From: Aradus depressus
Taxonomy: Eukaryota; Arthropoda; Insecta; Hemiptera; Aradidae
Direction of reading: 5' to 3'
Assembly: GCA_963662175.1 (NCBI GenBank)
Contig: OY759223.1
Location: forward strand, 3,505,549 to 3,569,548
Length of the DNA: 64,000 nucleotides
How positions within the stretch are numbered: the first letter of the stretch is position 1; every line of letters begins with the position of its first letter. The notes under the pieces were generated by a model. The model did no database searches and was not told the origin of the DNA. It worked only from the letters and a program-made list of their open reading frames with translations. This document shows positions 47,716 through 59,944 of this stretch, one piece after another. Made by a program: the position numbers and the translations under genes.

Positions 47716-48149
47716 TTCCAAAATTTTCTGAAAGTTAGTCAACTTATTTCTATTTTGAAACAATGAGAGAGAGAGAGAGAGATGTCGAAAAATGTTTCCG
47801 ACAAAAGTTGGTTATTTTTGAAATGAAGTACAACTTGAGGCTCCATCCATTTTGATGTTAGTGGGTAAGGAGCGCTCCTGATGGAGGGTAGAATGAATGT
47901 CGCTTAGAAAGGACAGGGCATTAGCAGCCCTACCAAGGAGCCCTCTTTCAAAACCCTACTACCATCAGTAAAACTATATATATATATATATATCTGTAAA
48001 TATCGGATATATTCAGGTGTTTCCGCACATTTCTAGTTATGCCTATATAAATAAGTTACCGACATTGTACAGAATCCAACCATTATTATACACTCTCCTA
48101 ATTTCAGATAAAATTTAAAATCATTTCATAAACCATCATTGAAAATACT

Positions 48150-48455
48150 CAACATTTTTTAGCACAGATATTGTGAAACTGTAAAAAATAAAGAACGTAT
48201 GTTTTTAAACAAATATTGTCTATTTCACAAAATATAAAGAAGAAAGATAAAGTACTTACGGTATTGCTACCAACTTAACAAGTACTAAGTGGAAGTTGAA
48301 CAAGTTTACACACAGACCTGTCCTTTTTTCAGCCTCCACCTGGTTTATCCCTGCCCCCTTGTTTTCCTGTAGTCTTAAAGCCTTGAAAAACATATATTTT
48401 GTGAAGTAGACAATATTTTTTAGAAAACATATGTTTTTCTTTATGTTTTAATCAC
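48150..48455. repeat. Fold-back element FB-d
   Basis: Left arm 48150-48300 with TATTGTCTATTTCACAAAAT and TACGGTATTGCTACC; right arm 48390-48455 with ATATTTTGTGAAGTAGACAA. Shares GTGGAAGTTGAACAAGTTTA with the 39490 copy. Confidence 0.68.
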
Positions 48456-49982
48456 TGGAAACCTATACGTTTCTAAATTAACGACGATTCCAGCCTCCTG
48501 GGCATTATTTTAACTCCCAGACAATGTATAAAATCCCTTTTCTAAATTGGATATGCTCCATCTCTTTATTTGTCTGTCTTCTAAATGTTGATTAAAATCT
48601 TCAGGGATTATTTAATAATGCCTGGTTTCTGAATACAGCCAGTAACATATAAACAATGTATTTATAAATCGACCATAGCAACGTCAAATCTTCCAGAGGT
48701 TCGCATATCAATATTTCTGATTAACTTCATTTTTTGGTACATTTGAAGAGGTGTCACATTGAAAGAATAAAACCAAATGTTTGAATCAATTCCATGTTGG
48801 ATGCGGAATCAAACGTTATCATTTTGTATTTTTTTGAGTAATAAAAAAATTCACATTTTCATGATTTCCCAAGCAAGATAAAATGTTGGAATAAATCACA
48901 CATGAGACAACAGTTGACAGCTCCTAACAGCTTCACATCCAACTTTATAATCTGTTTAATTTCGTACTTAAAAAACAAAAAAAAAACGCTAATTTTTCAA
49001 CAGGATGACCTCTTTTTCTCAAGATAAAATTTCCCTAACTTTTCCAGGTTATATTTGAGTTTTTTACCTGACTTTTAAGTTTTATCATGAAGTGGTTTAA
49101 AAAAAAAAAAGTTGTTTATGTTGTTATATTGTATAAATAACGTAACGGATCGATAAATTAAGAGTATTTTTCGAGATTTTGAGTGAAAAGGATAAAAAAT
49201 ATCACTTAAAATAAATATTTATTTAAAAAAATAAATATTTCAGCAGCTCATCGATGTGAGTATTTAAAACAAAAATCGGTTTCTAACTAAACTACCGAAT
49301 AGGTCGAGAATTTAAAAGCTTTTTGCCTGAGATGGGATTTTCATGAGAATACAATTTGAATATTTTGGATGAAAAATTTTCCTTGACTATCTAAATTCCT
49401 GACTTTTCCAGAAAGTGGCCACCCTGTGTAAAGATTATTTCATAAATTATAAGTTTTCGGTATGTTTTCATTTATTGAAGGCTTCGAAACTTCGCAAGTA
49501 ATATATGAAGAGCTTTACACTAAAAAATAAAATTCATCTTTGGCCTGACGTTCCTTCATGCAGTAAGGAATAAAGGTAATAATAATATCACTAAGCCAGT
49601 TCCTTTAGGATTGGGGTTTATAGCCCATTTTATGGTGAAATTATACGATTGCTGTATCTGAGTTGATATAGTTAACAGAGAGCTGGAACCAAGACAATTT
49701 GATTCTAGCTGAAATATCGAGAGATGTTAAAGTATTACATTAATGAGACATATATTGATATTGATATTTTCATAATTGAAACATTTTGTTATTTCTAAAT
49801 AGAGAACATTAATACCATAATTATTTCAGGTTGAATGCATTTTTTTTTTTTTTTCTTTCGCACATTTTGGCCTGAGGAAGAGATGTAATATCATGAAAAA
49901 AGACACTTTTGAAGGTACTATAAAAAACATTTATGATAATTTAAAATTAAAATAAAAACTATCTACTGTATTCATTAGATTA

Positions 49983-50036
49983 GTTATTATGACTCAAGCC
50001 CGGGCTTTACACATAACTAGAAGGTCAAATCGCCTG
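49983..50036 (-). mobile_element. tRNA-derived SINE family 1, tail remnant
   Basis: ATTATGACTCAAGCCCGGGC to AGGTCAAATCGCCTG only. Confidence 0.65.
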
Positions 50037-50827
50037 TAAAAATTTATATTATACTATTATTGTTATTACTAATCACTAGTGTATGTCGGAAGATTTAATA
50101 ACCGTTTATGTAACATATTCATGAGCTCATCGTCTTGATGTATACATTTTTCTATTATGTATCTTGTTTTGGTTTAACAGAAATAAATATTATTATTTTC
50201 CCCATTGTCACAAAAAAAAATGTTCCACATGGAATGATAAGATCCGAATTTACGGATCTAACATGCAATAAGACCCAAAAGAAGTTGAACAAACATAAAG
50301 TAGAAGTCGTTCTGAATTTTCTGAACATATTAACTATGTATTATACAAAAAAATCAGAATTTTCAAAAATTTCCTGACAACCACGTTGGCTAATTTGACG
50401 AACTATCTGTAAAACCCCTCCTCGGAATGTGGAAGTCCTCGAAATAAAACATTTATGAAATAATCTTCGAAAAATTGTGCTAAATTCACAACTTTGTAAT
50501 AATGAAATGGAACAATATAAAATTGCAAGTGTCTGTTGCTAACAAAATGTTAGCTTCAGAAGTCTTCAATAGTTTTTTTTTTTTTTGCAATGAAATGCAA
50601 AATGTGACCATCTCCTTGCAAACAACATGAAAAAACAACCAATTTTCAATTTTTTATTTTCTCCCGAAACGATTGTTTCAATTTATTTAAAAATTTGGAT
50701 TTACCCATCAATTTGGCTTCTCTGCAAGTGTACAAAACCTTAAGTAAATGAGAAAGGATAAGATCCTAATTTTCTTTAAATTTGACATTAAATATGGTCG
50801 ATATATAAATTATTATAATTATATATG

Positions 50828-50833
50828 TTTATT
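50828..50833 (-). terminator. Polyadenylation signal of Derlin-2
   Basis: TTTATT on the plus strand (AATAAA on the minus strand) lies about 35 bases after the Derlin-2 stop (50869-50867), implying a very short 3' UTR. Confidence 0.65.
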
Positions 50834-50866
50834 ACACAATTCTTTATATACAAGTAGTGTTTGTGA

Positions 50867-53800
50867 CTACTCTGGAGGAGGTGGAGGGGGTGGCGGTTGT
50901 GGCTGTGGCTGCGGTTGTTGCTCTGTCCAGTTGAACCCTCCCGGTCGTTCTTCTGGTAGTGGCGTGTAGTCCGGGTCTTCAGGGGCTGGGTCCAATAGGG
51001 CTTTCCTATGAACACAACAAAAAGAACTTTGTACAAATATAATAAAAGATATGAAGCAAACGAGAGGTTTATTGAAATTCAATATAAAAAAATATATATA
51101 CAAATATAATGAATACAGTTTTCACTCTCCTTTGGCAGATTTGGCTGGAAATCAGTAGATGTTTGTCTACTTCCTAATCCGTATATAAAATGTCATATCA
51201 AAATAGTAAATCCCCTAAAAGTTATTGGGGACTGTTTACCCCCTTCATCATAATTACCCAGCCGACTTTCCAGACAATCAATACGAGCCAACTCTATGGA
51301 TTATCTAATTTCGCTTTCCCTACAAAGCCAATCGAGCGTTTGCGCTGAAATTCAATATTTGACTTATAATAGTCCTTTTTGAATTTTGAATAATCATACT
51401 AAATTTTGTGTCGATTCGTTCATATTAGGGTCGAGCCCCCTCTGATTTTGAACCTCTTCCAAGAACGTGGGTTTATTTTATGTGGGAGGTAAAATAAGCA
51501 CGCCGTCCTTCGGATGGGACGTTAAGCGATGGTCCCGAGCCTATACGCTGTCAGGTACTCGTTAAAGACCCCTGCCCTAGGTGAATAAAAATTTAGGACT
51601 CCACAGTAGAGTCGGGCTCATGTCCACCAGAGTGCCGAAAGAGCGCTCTGGTAGTAGGCGATATGACCTCGTAGTTGAAGCCCGGGCATGAGTCATAAAA
51701 CCTAACCTTAAGGTGAGTTACTTTCATATATTTTTTTAAATTAGGATTTAAGCTGAAAATAATATTTTTATATATTATAGATCAGTTAATTGTTTAACGA
51801 AAACAACACATTACTAATGCAGCGTCATCAATAAGAGCTGACAATGCACACTTGTTCTAACAAAATCAAGGCCCATCTAAAACTACAAATACATTTTTAT
51901 TAAATTAAAATACTTTTTTATATAATATAATATAAGATTCATAAATTCCTATATCCCATAGAGAAAGTATTGTAGTCATAAAATTAGGTTTTAGGATGTC
52001 AGGCTTAAAACGAGAACTTGACACAGTTTTATACTCACATAAATAAATAAAGATAGAATATTAATTTTTGACTTAGTTTTTAGCATCCACTCTCTCAGTT
52101 AATACTTCTTCAAAAATCTCTATACAATCATGATTATTGCGATTATTGATTATAATCTCTATACAATCATGATTATACAATATATATTCGATGCTAAAAT
52201 ACAGGGTTCGCGTCCAAATATTGCAATAACCAGAATCAGAATATAAAAAAATATTAACTTAAAATATTTTTAAAAACCCGACACAAAAAATAAATAAACA
52301 TTTGAGCTCAAACTCGCAAATCTCTAGCCGTATTAGAGGCTGAGATCCTTACACAGGCTCTGATGAAACCTGAAGATCTTGGAAACTGCGTACCCGATTT
52401 TCACCAAACATGACTAAAAACCATCTCGCTTTTGAAACAAAAAAAAAATGCTTTGAAATCGGTTCAGCCGTCTTGGAGCTACGATGCCACAGACAGACAC
52501 ACACACACAAAGGCTTCAAATTTATAACACCCCTCCTTTTGCGTCGGGGGTTAAAAACACACAGAACCAACATTCAATAGAAGTAGCGAGAAACAATGTA
52601 ATTTTGTTTCATTTCACCGACAATTAGCATTGATTAAATTCATTTAGCAAAATTACTCCGGAGAATCGCGATTTATTTCAAGCTTTTCTGCAGGAACATT
52701 GTCTCCAGTTTCTCTTATTGAGGGTTCCATACCACAAATGGTAAAAACGGAACTCTCATGAACTAATGGTGTCCGTCCACAAAATTAATTTGAGCTAATC
52801 GATCTTACGTAGTTAGTTATTATGACTCACGCCCATGCTTTAGCTAAGAGGTAATTTAGCCTACTACCGAAGAGATCATTCGACGCTCTGCTTGACATGA
52901 GCTCGACTCTATTATGGGAGTTCTAAATTCGTACAAGCTCGGGACCATCGCTTCATGCCCCATTCGAAAGACGACGTGCTCAAGGTTTTTCACCTACCTA
53001 ATAAAAATTCTAAGGGCTTCGAGGTCGGGTTTCAAACCCGCGATCTTGAGCTACCGGCGTCCTCTTTTCGAAAAATATAAAAATTTCTTTGGTTTAACCT
53101 AATAAAATAAGAAGAAAAAAAATGAATTCTAAAAGTACTCCGAAAATGACAAAAAAAAAATAATTGGAAGGTATCTTGGAGTTTTCCTCAGTTTTGTTGT
53201 TATAGCACGGGAAAATTGTGACGGTACAGAAGACCGACTCTGTCGACCGATTTTTCTTGTCATTTCGCTATCACATCTCAATATACCCTGCGACACTAAA
53301 TAAAGACGGTAAATATGAACTCAATGGTAGTATTCCTTGCCAGAGTCCACTTACTTTGAAAGAAATTACAAAAATAATTAATCATATGAACTTCTTGTAG
53401 AATCCATAAGAGATACTATTTTTTATTTAAGATGCCTCAGTATTATTGTTGTGATCATTGGAGGTTCAACCGCAACAAACCATCACATTTTAATTTCAAA
53501 TGAGATGCAATGTTGAAAAAATATATAAATATATATTGACATTATTTATATACATAACACAAAGTGTGTTGATACCAGATAATAGATATGTTAAAATCAG
53601 TTACATATGAACATATTTATAAATAATATCAATACAAATATAATTGGTTCAACATTACACTTGATATGTATGACCAGACTTCAAGTTGACATAGATAAAC
53701 TTAAGCAATACAACTTAAAATGGAAGTCACAATCAGTATTATATTTATTTGTGATGTTGTTTTTCTTTGAAACTTTATTTTCACTTGCCAAAGTTTCACA

Positions 53801-56800
53801 ATTATACAGGCGGCTGTTGTATAACCTCCTCAGACCTTTTACTGTAGTCATCATTGGCATCCTAACTCTTAAAATTGGACTCACCTAAGCTTCATAGGAC
53901 ACTGATTTTTTCAAGTCAATAGTAATGTTGACATGTTGGTTCGGTGTTTTTGTCAAATTCACTTTTACTAGAGCGGGCTTTCATCACCATTGTCCAATAA
54001 AGACATCTATCCATTTTCAGCCGAATTAGACGGTAAGCGGGGTTGAACTCTTAAACCCTAATATCTCAGAATGTATCCACTTTAGAAGTGCTTCATATAC
54101 TCAACAGAATTCCAGCCAAGTCGGCCTAGAGAGAGAGTGGACACTTAGTCAATTACAAATGATTCAAACTAAGGAAGTACGAGGTGTGTTCAAAAAGTAA
54201 CGAGACTTTGGAATTTCGCGGGTTGTATTAGTCCGATTCGCGCGATTTTTTCGTTGTTGTGTTGGTAAACATGTCTGAAAAGTATCTGTACATTTTTAGT
54301 CAAACCGGATATTTAGTCTGCTGTCAAAGAGGTTACGTGTTTGGTACGATCGGCGATTATTTATTTGTTTACAAAATGGATCGAAATGGACCGGGGCCAT
54401 GGTGGCCGTGCGGGCTTTGGTCACATGGTCTCACTATGGTTTGCGGGTTCGAATCCCGTCCGGTAGTGAGTTTTATTTCGTGGATAGAACTCCCTCCCGG
54501 GGCCATGGATGGCGTAATTAATTAGATAACACATTGACATGGCACCGTACATACATAAAACCAAGAAAAACAAAAAAAACAAATGGATCAGAGAATTTGC
54601 ATTACAATATTGCCATAAGAATGGAATAAAGTGCAGCAAAGTTTTAGAAATGTTAAATAATGCTTTTGGTGAATATGCGCTGAGTAAAACTAGGGTTTAC
54701 GAGTGGTATAAAAGCTCGACAAGTGCGGTCGAATGTGAAGGTCATGCTCACTGTTTTTCGATTTTAACGGCATAGTGCACCATGAGTTCTTGCCACGAGG
54801 TCAAAAGATCAATAAGGAGTACTACCTACAAGTGCAACGCCGTTTGCGTGAAGCAATACGAAAAAAAAAAACGCCCGGATTTGAGGCGAAACAATAATAA
54901 TGCACCTGCTCAGTTCTTGTTCGTGAATTTTTGGCCAAAAACAACACTGTAATGATGCCCCAGCCTCCATATTCGCCAGACATGGCTCCGTGTGACTTTT
55001 TTCTGCTCCCAACAATAAAGAGGGCCTTAAAGGGCCGTCGTTTCACAAGCATAGATGAAATTAAAAGCGCATCGCTGAGAGAGCTAAATGCTATCCCGAA
55101 GATCGAGTCCCAAAAGTGTTTCGGGGATTGGAAGAAGCGCTGGCATAAGTGTTTAATATCTAATGGGGACTATTTTGAAGGGGATAACATTGATGTGGAC
55201 GAATAAATAAAATTATTTTCAAAAACCAAAAATTCCTGTTATTTTTTCAACACATCTCGTATTTTGGCAGAGATCCACCGACTTGCTTTCAATATTGAGG
55301 GATTCTAACGGCAGAGAATTATCTGAAAAGGAAGGTGCGAGTTTTATTTCTATTCAGAGTGACTGAGGATGTCACATTCCCGAGACAGACACTCCGTTTG
55401 ACGGTCATACAAAGTGGGCTCGTTGTCTGCGCTGGATTCGGCGAAGCGCGCTCGACAGGCAACTCGAGGAACCGGAATACAGAAGCTGCGACAAGTTAGC
55501 GCCATTTCTATAGTAGGAGCTCACAACTTTTTTTTTTTAACCCCCATAAGTCCTATTGGCAAAATATGCAAAATTCAGCATTAACTAATTAGGAAGGGTT
55601 AGCCGTTTAGAAGAAAGGCGTTCCGCTCCTGTTCTGAACAGCATACTTCGTCTTCTAATGGACGTAGAACAGAAGTCGGCAAAGGTTTTTGCATTGGTAC
55701 TAAGGTTTACAAAAATAAGAAAAATTCAAATATCCTATTTGTTAATTTATATTCCTAACATTTTTCACAAGATGGTTATGGGGCCACGGGTTGCGACCTC
55801 TGTTGTACATTTAGAACATTTCGAATTCGAAAGCGGAACGTGAAATTACATTTCCAGTTAAAAAAACTTAATATTTTTTTTAAGGATTTTTGAGAAGAAT
55901 TTGAAGAAAAAAAATCAGAAAAAGCGTACAGGACCGGAAACAAACATTCAGAACGCCATATCTGTTGTCTTGACTCTTACTGGACTAAAAATTGTCGGTG
56001 CTTTTGACTATCCGGAAAGGCGTTCGCCAGCTTCTGTTCGGATAGTAGGGGTTCAATAGTATATAGGAACTTACAGAAAGTGTGGAGTCTTGAGTATCCT
56101 GATGCCTCCTCTCTGGTTCGGGAAGACATCCTCCATGACGTAGTAGGTGTGACCCACGGCCATGCCCATCAAGTCGACCCACACTGTGTTGCCTAGCAGT
56201 ACTGAGAACCCCAGCAGCACCCATGGCAGGTAGGGGGCCTAAACACAATGTCCTCATACCGTTAGTATAAAAAAGTGGAACATATTTCAGACAATTGGGC
56301 CACGACGGGACCATTCCAACTCTACTAGTTATTGTGACTCATGCCCGGGTATATCGCCTATTACCACAAGGTCTTTTGTCACTCTGCTTGGACATGAGCC
56401 CGATTCTACTATTAGAATCCTAAATGTTGTCTATCCAGGTTTATTAATCTAGGGCAGAAGTCTCTATCGAGTACCTGACATCATACAGGCACGGAACCAT
56501 TCCAACTCCACTAGTCATTGTGACTCATGCCCGGGCTTTAACTACGTGGTCATATCGCCTACTACCAGAGCGCTCTTTCGTCATTATATTGGACATTATC
56601 CCGACTCTATTGGAATCCTAAATTTTGTCTATCCAGTTTATTAACCTAGAACAGCGATCTTTAATGAGTACCTGACATCATACAGGCTCGGGACCATCGC
56701 TTAACGTCCCAATGAGTCAAGGTTTTTTCACCTCTCAGATAATAAACCTGGTCTCTGTCGGCTTTCGAACCCAAAAAGTAAAACTCTAAAAACTTTACTT

Positions 56801-59188
56801 GAGGTAATCCATCTTAAGTATATATATTTTGAAAAATTAAAAAATCTTAGTTGTGATAACTGAATATTTGGAACCCCCTAATAGTTTTGTGGCCCTCGAG
56901 CACTGTAGTTAGTTATTAAATAAATAACTGATTCTGTCGCAGAATCTCATAGTTTGTTCCTCCATTTTCATTGACTCACATACTTTTTCCACTGGGAAAA
57001 CTGTGATGACGATCTTCAGTAACTTTCTATTAAATCAAGATTGTGAGATGGTCATTTTTTTTATATAAATTACAAATTCTCCAATATTCTTTCGTTTTTT
57101 TCATATTACAATTTTCAATTTAGTCACCAAATAGCCAGCCATTTTCGAGTAAAAACAAAAAAAAAAAAGCGTTTTGGCTGTCTAAAACAACAGTTAATAT
57201 CATTGAAGGAAGAACAAAATGTATACCTGGAAATTTAATAGTCCAAAAAAATTCATTCGAATAAATGGATTTCGTCGGGACCAAACGTAAACTAACATAA
57301 TTGTAAAAGCTTGACCTAAAAATAACAAATTAACAAAAAACGCACACACCTAAACAATGGTTAAGGAAAATTAACATTTTAATAATCTTATTCACTTATG
57401 ACGGGGCTAGAATCAAAGTGGTTCAAGTGACATTTTTAAAACTTTGAAGAAACTGTGCATAACTGATTTAAAAAATCTGTAATTTATCGAAACCGGAAAT
57501 ATATTGTCTTCTGCTTTTATGGTGAAAGTTGCTGTTAGCAAACCATAAAATTGAATAAAAATATTAATTTCAAGGTCACTTGTTACCGTTTAAGTTACAT
57601 ATTCATGTCACCAAAATGCAATAAGTGATTTGCCACTAGATCTCAGCACTGGCTAGGATTTCACTAGTACAACTTTTTTTCTGAACAGAACTATCATTTT
57701 TGTATCCGATTATGCACTTATCGAAAAATTTTCAAAAATGTTACTTGGACCATTTTGATTCTAACCCCGTCTTATAATACTTATACACCAATACTTTTTT
57801 ATTTTAAATTTGTTGAAGATTATAACTCGACTTAACGACACATTTATGTATTAATACATATGTATGCCAGTTAGCAAGGAAATAGCAAGGTTTTTGCGAA
57901 AATCGAATAACTATATTTCGCAAATATAAAATGACAAATAGGTATATGAAAATTTATTTTGTAACAAAAATAACTGCGGCCGCCATATCAAATATTTAAA
58001 TTTCCCAATTTCTGTGATTACACTAATATTCGATCTTAGTTACTCGCACCAGAAAATAAGATTGCATTTTATTCACTGGTTTCGCTTCTAAATATACTGA
58101 AAATTAGAAAACTAAAATGTGTGGTAAAATTACTATTGCAATATATGGTTAGAGTTACTGGTATCGTGTAACCTCGCCTGAATGTTATCATTCACTAAAC
58201 TCATTCATGCATAGAACTTTCTTTTCTAATGCCGTTTTTAATAGTAGCACCATTTCGAAACCTTTAATAAACCTACATAATATGTATCAAGTCCCTATTG
58301 ATCCACAGTTTAAAACACTAATATATATTCCTTTTAGCTCCCGCAGGAAGAGATCTCCACATAGGCCTATGAATGCATATTTATACATGCAAAAAAAAAA
58401 ATTTCGTACTTATTTTGATATAAGTAAAATAATAAAACACCAAAACGTAGCATCACTTATTTCTTTCTAAAATTCAACTCCAAGCGCCGCCAGGGCGAAT
58501 AAAGAACAGTTAACATTAAGCCTAAACTACAACTTGCAAATGAATCAATTTCAACAGAATATTAGATATAAATGAAATAATGAAAAATGACGTGGATTAA
58601 CAAGAATTGTGACAGAAACTTTAAAAAACCACGTCGCTTTCCACAAATATTTAATCTAATTGGAAGATTATATTAAGGATACAACCATGCACACAGCACC
58701 AAATATAAACATCATCACAAAATCTGATGTCCGATTTCTAAAACTTCCTTCTTCCAACATTCGACAATATCGAAATGTGAAAATCATGTTAAAAAAGAAG
58801 TTGAAACCGAAAGTACCAAAGTATAAAAATGTTGTTACAAGACGCCATAGCTGAAAAATAATAAATTATACATTAGGCCTAAATACAAAAAATAAATTAA
58901 AATTAATCATGATAATATTCAAATGTATTACTTGATATTGCTTAATTATTAATATTGGATTGAAATATAACTGAAATGGTGAAACAAATTCAAGTTGCTG
59001 AAACAGAAATCAATGAAGAATTATGAGTTAAATTAATGAAATATGCAGATACATCAAATTTAAGATAAATAATGGAATTAAAAATGTACACATACCACTG
59101 CTAGTGTAGTCATAACACATGCTGTTGTATATGCTCTTGTTACAACTGGCGTTTGCCAATATTCATTAAGAAGTGTCTGATAAGCCAT
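50867..59188 (-). CDS. DERL2: Derlin-2, ER-associated degradation membrane protein with Gln/Pro-rich tail
   Basis: Six minus-strand exons (59188-59096, 58997-58932, 58850-58683, 57349-57227, 56238-56075, 51005-50867) join in phase to give 250 residues. It is a rhomboid-like pseudoprotease of the ER membrane that helps retrotranslocate misfolded proteins for p97 and the proteasome. Seen in order: [29 protein letters not shown]; the WR motif in [68 protein letters not shown] (GxxxG) with [13 protein letters not shown]; and [12 protein letters not shown]. After that, relatives carry an SHP box (like GEGQRLGG), but here the tail is TEQQ, then PQ repeats, eight prolines and E. The last intron is about 5 kb and packed with SINEs. 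The gene is divergent from XBP1. It looks functional. Confidence 0.95.
51468..51712 (+). mobile_element. tRNA-derived SINE family 1, head missing
   Basis: Begins in GTGGGTTTATTTTATGTGGG and runs through GGTCCCGAGCCTATACG to GAGTCATAAAACCTAACC. In the last Derlin-2 intron. Confidence 0.85.
52290..52560 (+). repeat. Interspersed repeat family B, copy 2
   Basis: AACATTTGAGCTCAAACTCG, GATGAAACCTGAAGATCTTGG, GGAGCTACGATGCCACAGAC, then CCTCCTTTTGCGTCGGGGG. Confidence 0.65.
52810..53067 (-). mobile_element. tRNA-derived SINE family 1, diverged
   Basis: Complete from ATTATGACTCACGCCC to the head (minus strand B box GGGTTTGAAACCC), with an internal deletion after TATTATGGGAGTTC. Confidence 0.8.
54393..54535 (+). 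mobile_element. tRNA-derived SINE family 2, nested in mariner
   Basis: GGGGCCATGGTGGCCGTGCG head and B box GCGGGTTCGAATCCCG, then an extra segment (TTTTATTTCGTGGATAGAAC) and GGGGCCATGGATGGCG. Confidence 0.8.
54539..55206 (+). pseudogene. mariner transposase relic (DD34D type)
   Basis: The N-terminal piece has a helix-turn-helix ([38 protein letters not shown]). The middle reads [20 protein letters not shown]. The C-terminal piece 54931-55206 has [14 protein letters not shown] with the third Asp and [19 protein letters not shown]. The N-domain end, the first Asp and the HDNAPAH block (now NNNAPAQ) are lost or altered, and frames shift. Inactive. Confidence 0.88.
56328..56500 (-). mobile_element. 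tRNA-derived SINE family 1, fragment
   Basis: TTGTGACTCATGCCCGGG with an internal deletion, through GAGTACCTGACATCATACAG. Directly followed by another copy. Confidence 0.75.
56512..56775 (-). mobile_element. tRNA-derived SINE family 1, tandem neighbour
   Basis: Starts TCATTGTGACTCATGCCC and runs to the head-proximal GGCTTTCGAACCC. It shares the phrase CATTCCAACTC(T/C)ACTAG with the left neighbour. Confidence 0.8.
57400..57771. mobile_element. MITE family M, copy 2, intact ends
   Basis: 372 bp in Derlin-2 intron 3. The inverted ends GACGGGGCTAGAATC and GATTCTAACCCCGTC extend imperfectly to about 40 bp. TTAT is duplicated on both sides (57396-57399, 57772-57775). No coding capacity. Confidence 0.88.
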
Positions 59189-59944
59189 ATTTCATATATA
59201 TAATAACAGCTTTCAAACAAATATATACTCTATAAAGTCTTAAAAATTTAAAAGATAACAATAAAACCTGCACAAAAACCCTAATAGTACAGTGTTCACC
59301 TCTACTTACGTTAGGGCATCAAAAATAAACAATATGAGTTAACTTTGAAACAGATGATTAATAAATAAAAACTTCGTTATCATTTTTTTAACGTAATGTC
59401 TTATCGTTTCAATATTGTCCATCATTTAGAAATCTATGAATTTAAGAGGGTCATCCGATGACTCTCAAAATACGGCCATTAAAAGAGAATATCATTTTAT
59501 CAAGAACAGAGTTCACACAATGATATGATGTCCATATCGTTAAAAACAACTACACTTAAACACGAATAACGACGTCATAAACGTAGCATTTTCTAGTCAC
59601 TGATGCTAAACGAGTATCATTAAACAGGTGATCACCGCCATTTAAATTACTAATTTTTGTATTTGTTTTAAGCAAATATTTTTAAAACTCAAATGACTTA
59701 TATTGCAACTAAAAAATATTTACTGGAGCTGTGCAGCTATGTTTTCATATTATTACGGAACTCAAGAAAGTTACTCATATATTGTCGATTATGGTAGGCA
59801 GTGGAGATAATTTTGGTACAATTACAGTGTCTGGGTCGAGTCAAGGCGGTTTTAATTTGTGTTTGTTCAGGTGTGTGCCTTGTGTGCGACATTGGCATTT
59901 TTTTTCTTTTTTTGAATCCGTTGTTTGGGACCCAGAAGCCAGAT
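59189..59944. promoter_or_regulatory. Divergent promoter of Derlin-2 and XBP1
   Basis: These 756 bases separate the start codons of two ER-stress genes transcribed away from each other. The only obvious stress-type site is GACGTCA at 59571-59577 (minus strand TGACGTCG in context), an ACGT-core element of the type bound by CREB/ATF6/XBP1 bZIP proteins. No transposon copy was recognised here, unlike the surrounding sequence. The XBP1 5' leader must lie in the right part. Confidence 0.6.
59571..59577. promoter_or_regulatory. ACGT-core (CRE/UPRE-like) site
   Basis: GACGTCA, with A on one side and TAA on the other. Known family preference: TGACGTG for XBP1/ATF6 and TGACGTCA for CREB/ATF. Here the palindrome is TGACGTC on one strand. 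Function is inferred from the core and the position. Confidence 0.4.

Larger units (their letters stand above)
40462..50866. other. Intergenic region between PPTC7 and Derlin-2 (tail-to-tail)
   Basis: No supported gene in about 10 kb. Recognised content is listed separately (fold-backs, LINE relics, minisatellite, SINE pieces). The stretches 41040-42300, 43750-44600, 46560-47300 and 48460-50000 are AT-rich with nothing I recognise. Confidence 0.6.
54180..55259 (+). mobile_element. Degraded mariner element with nested SINE
   Basis: Lies between TA dinucleotides (54178-54179, 55260-55261) with matching ends CGAGGTGTGTTCAAAAAGTA and TTTTTTCAACACATCTCG. It contains mariner transposase pieces and a family 2 SINE at 54393-54535. 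In the last Derlin-2 intron. Confidence 0.88.

Noticed and set aside
59791..59870. Separate upstream coding exon of XBP1 (MVGSGDNFGTITVSG)
   Set aside because: It has a good GT donor, but joining it to the acceptor at 59936 is out of frame and runs into a stop.
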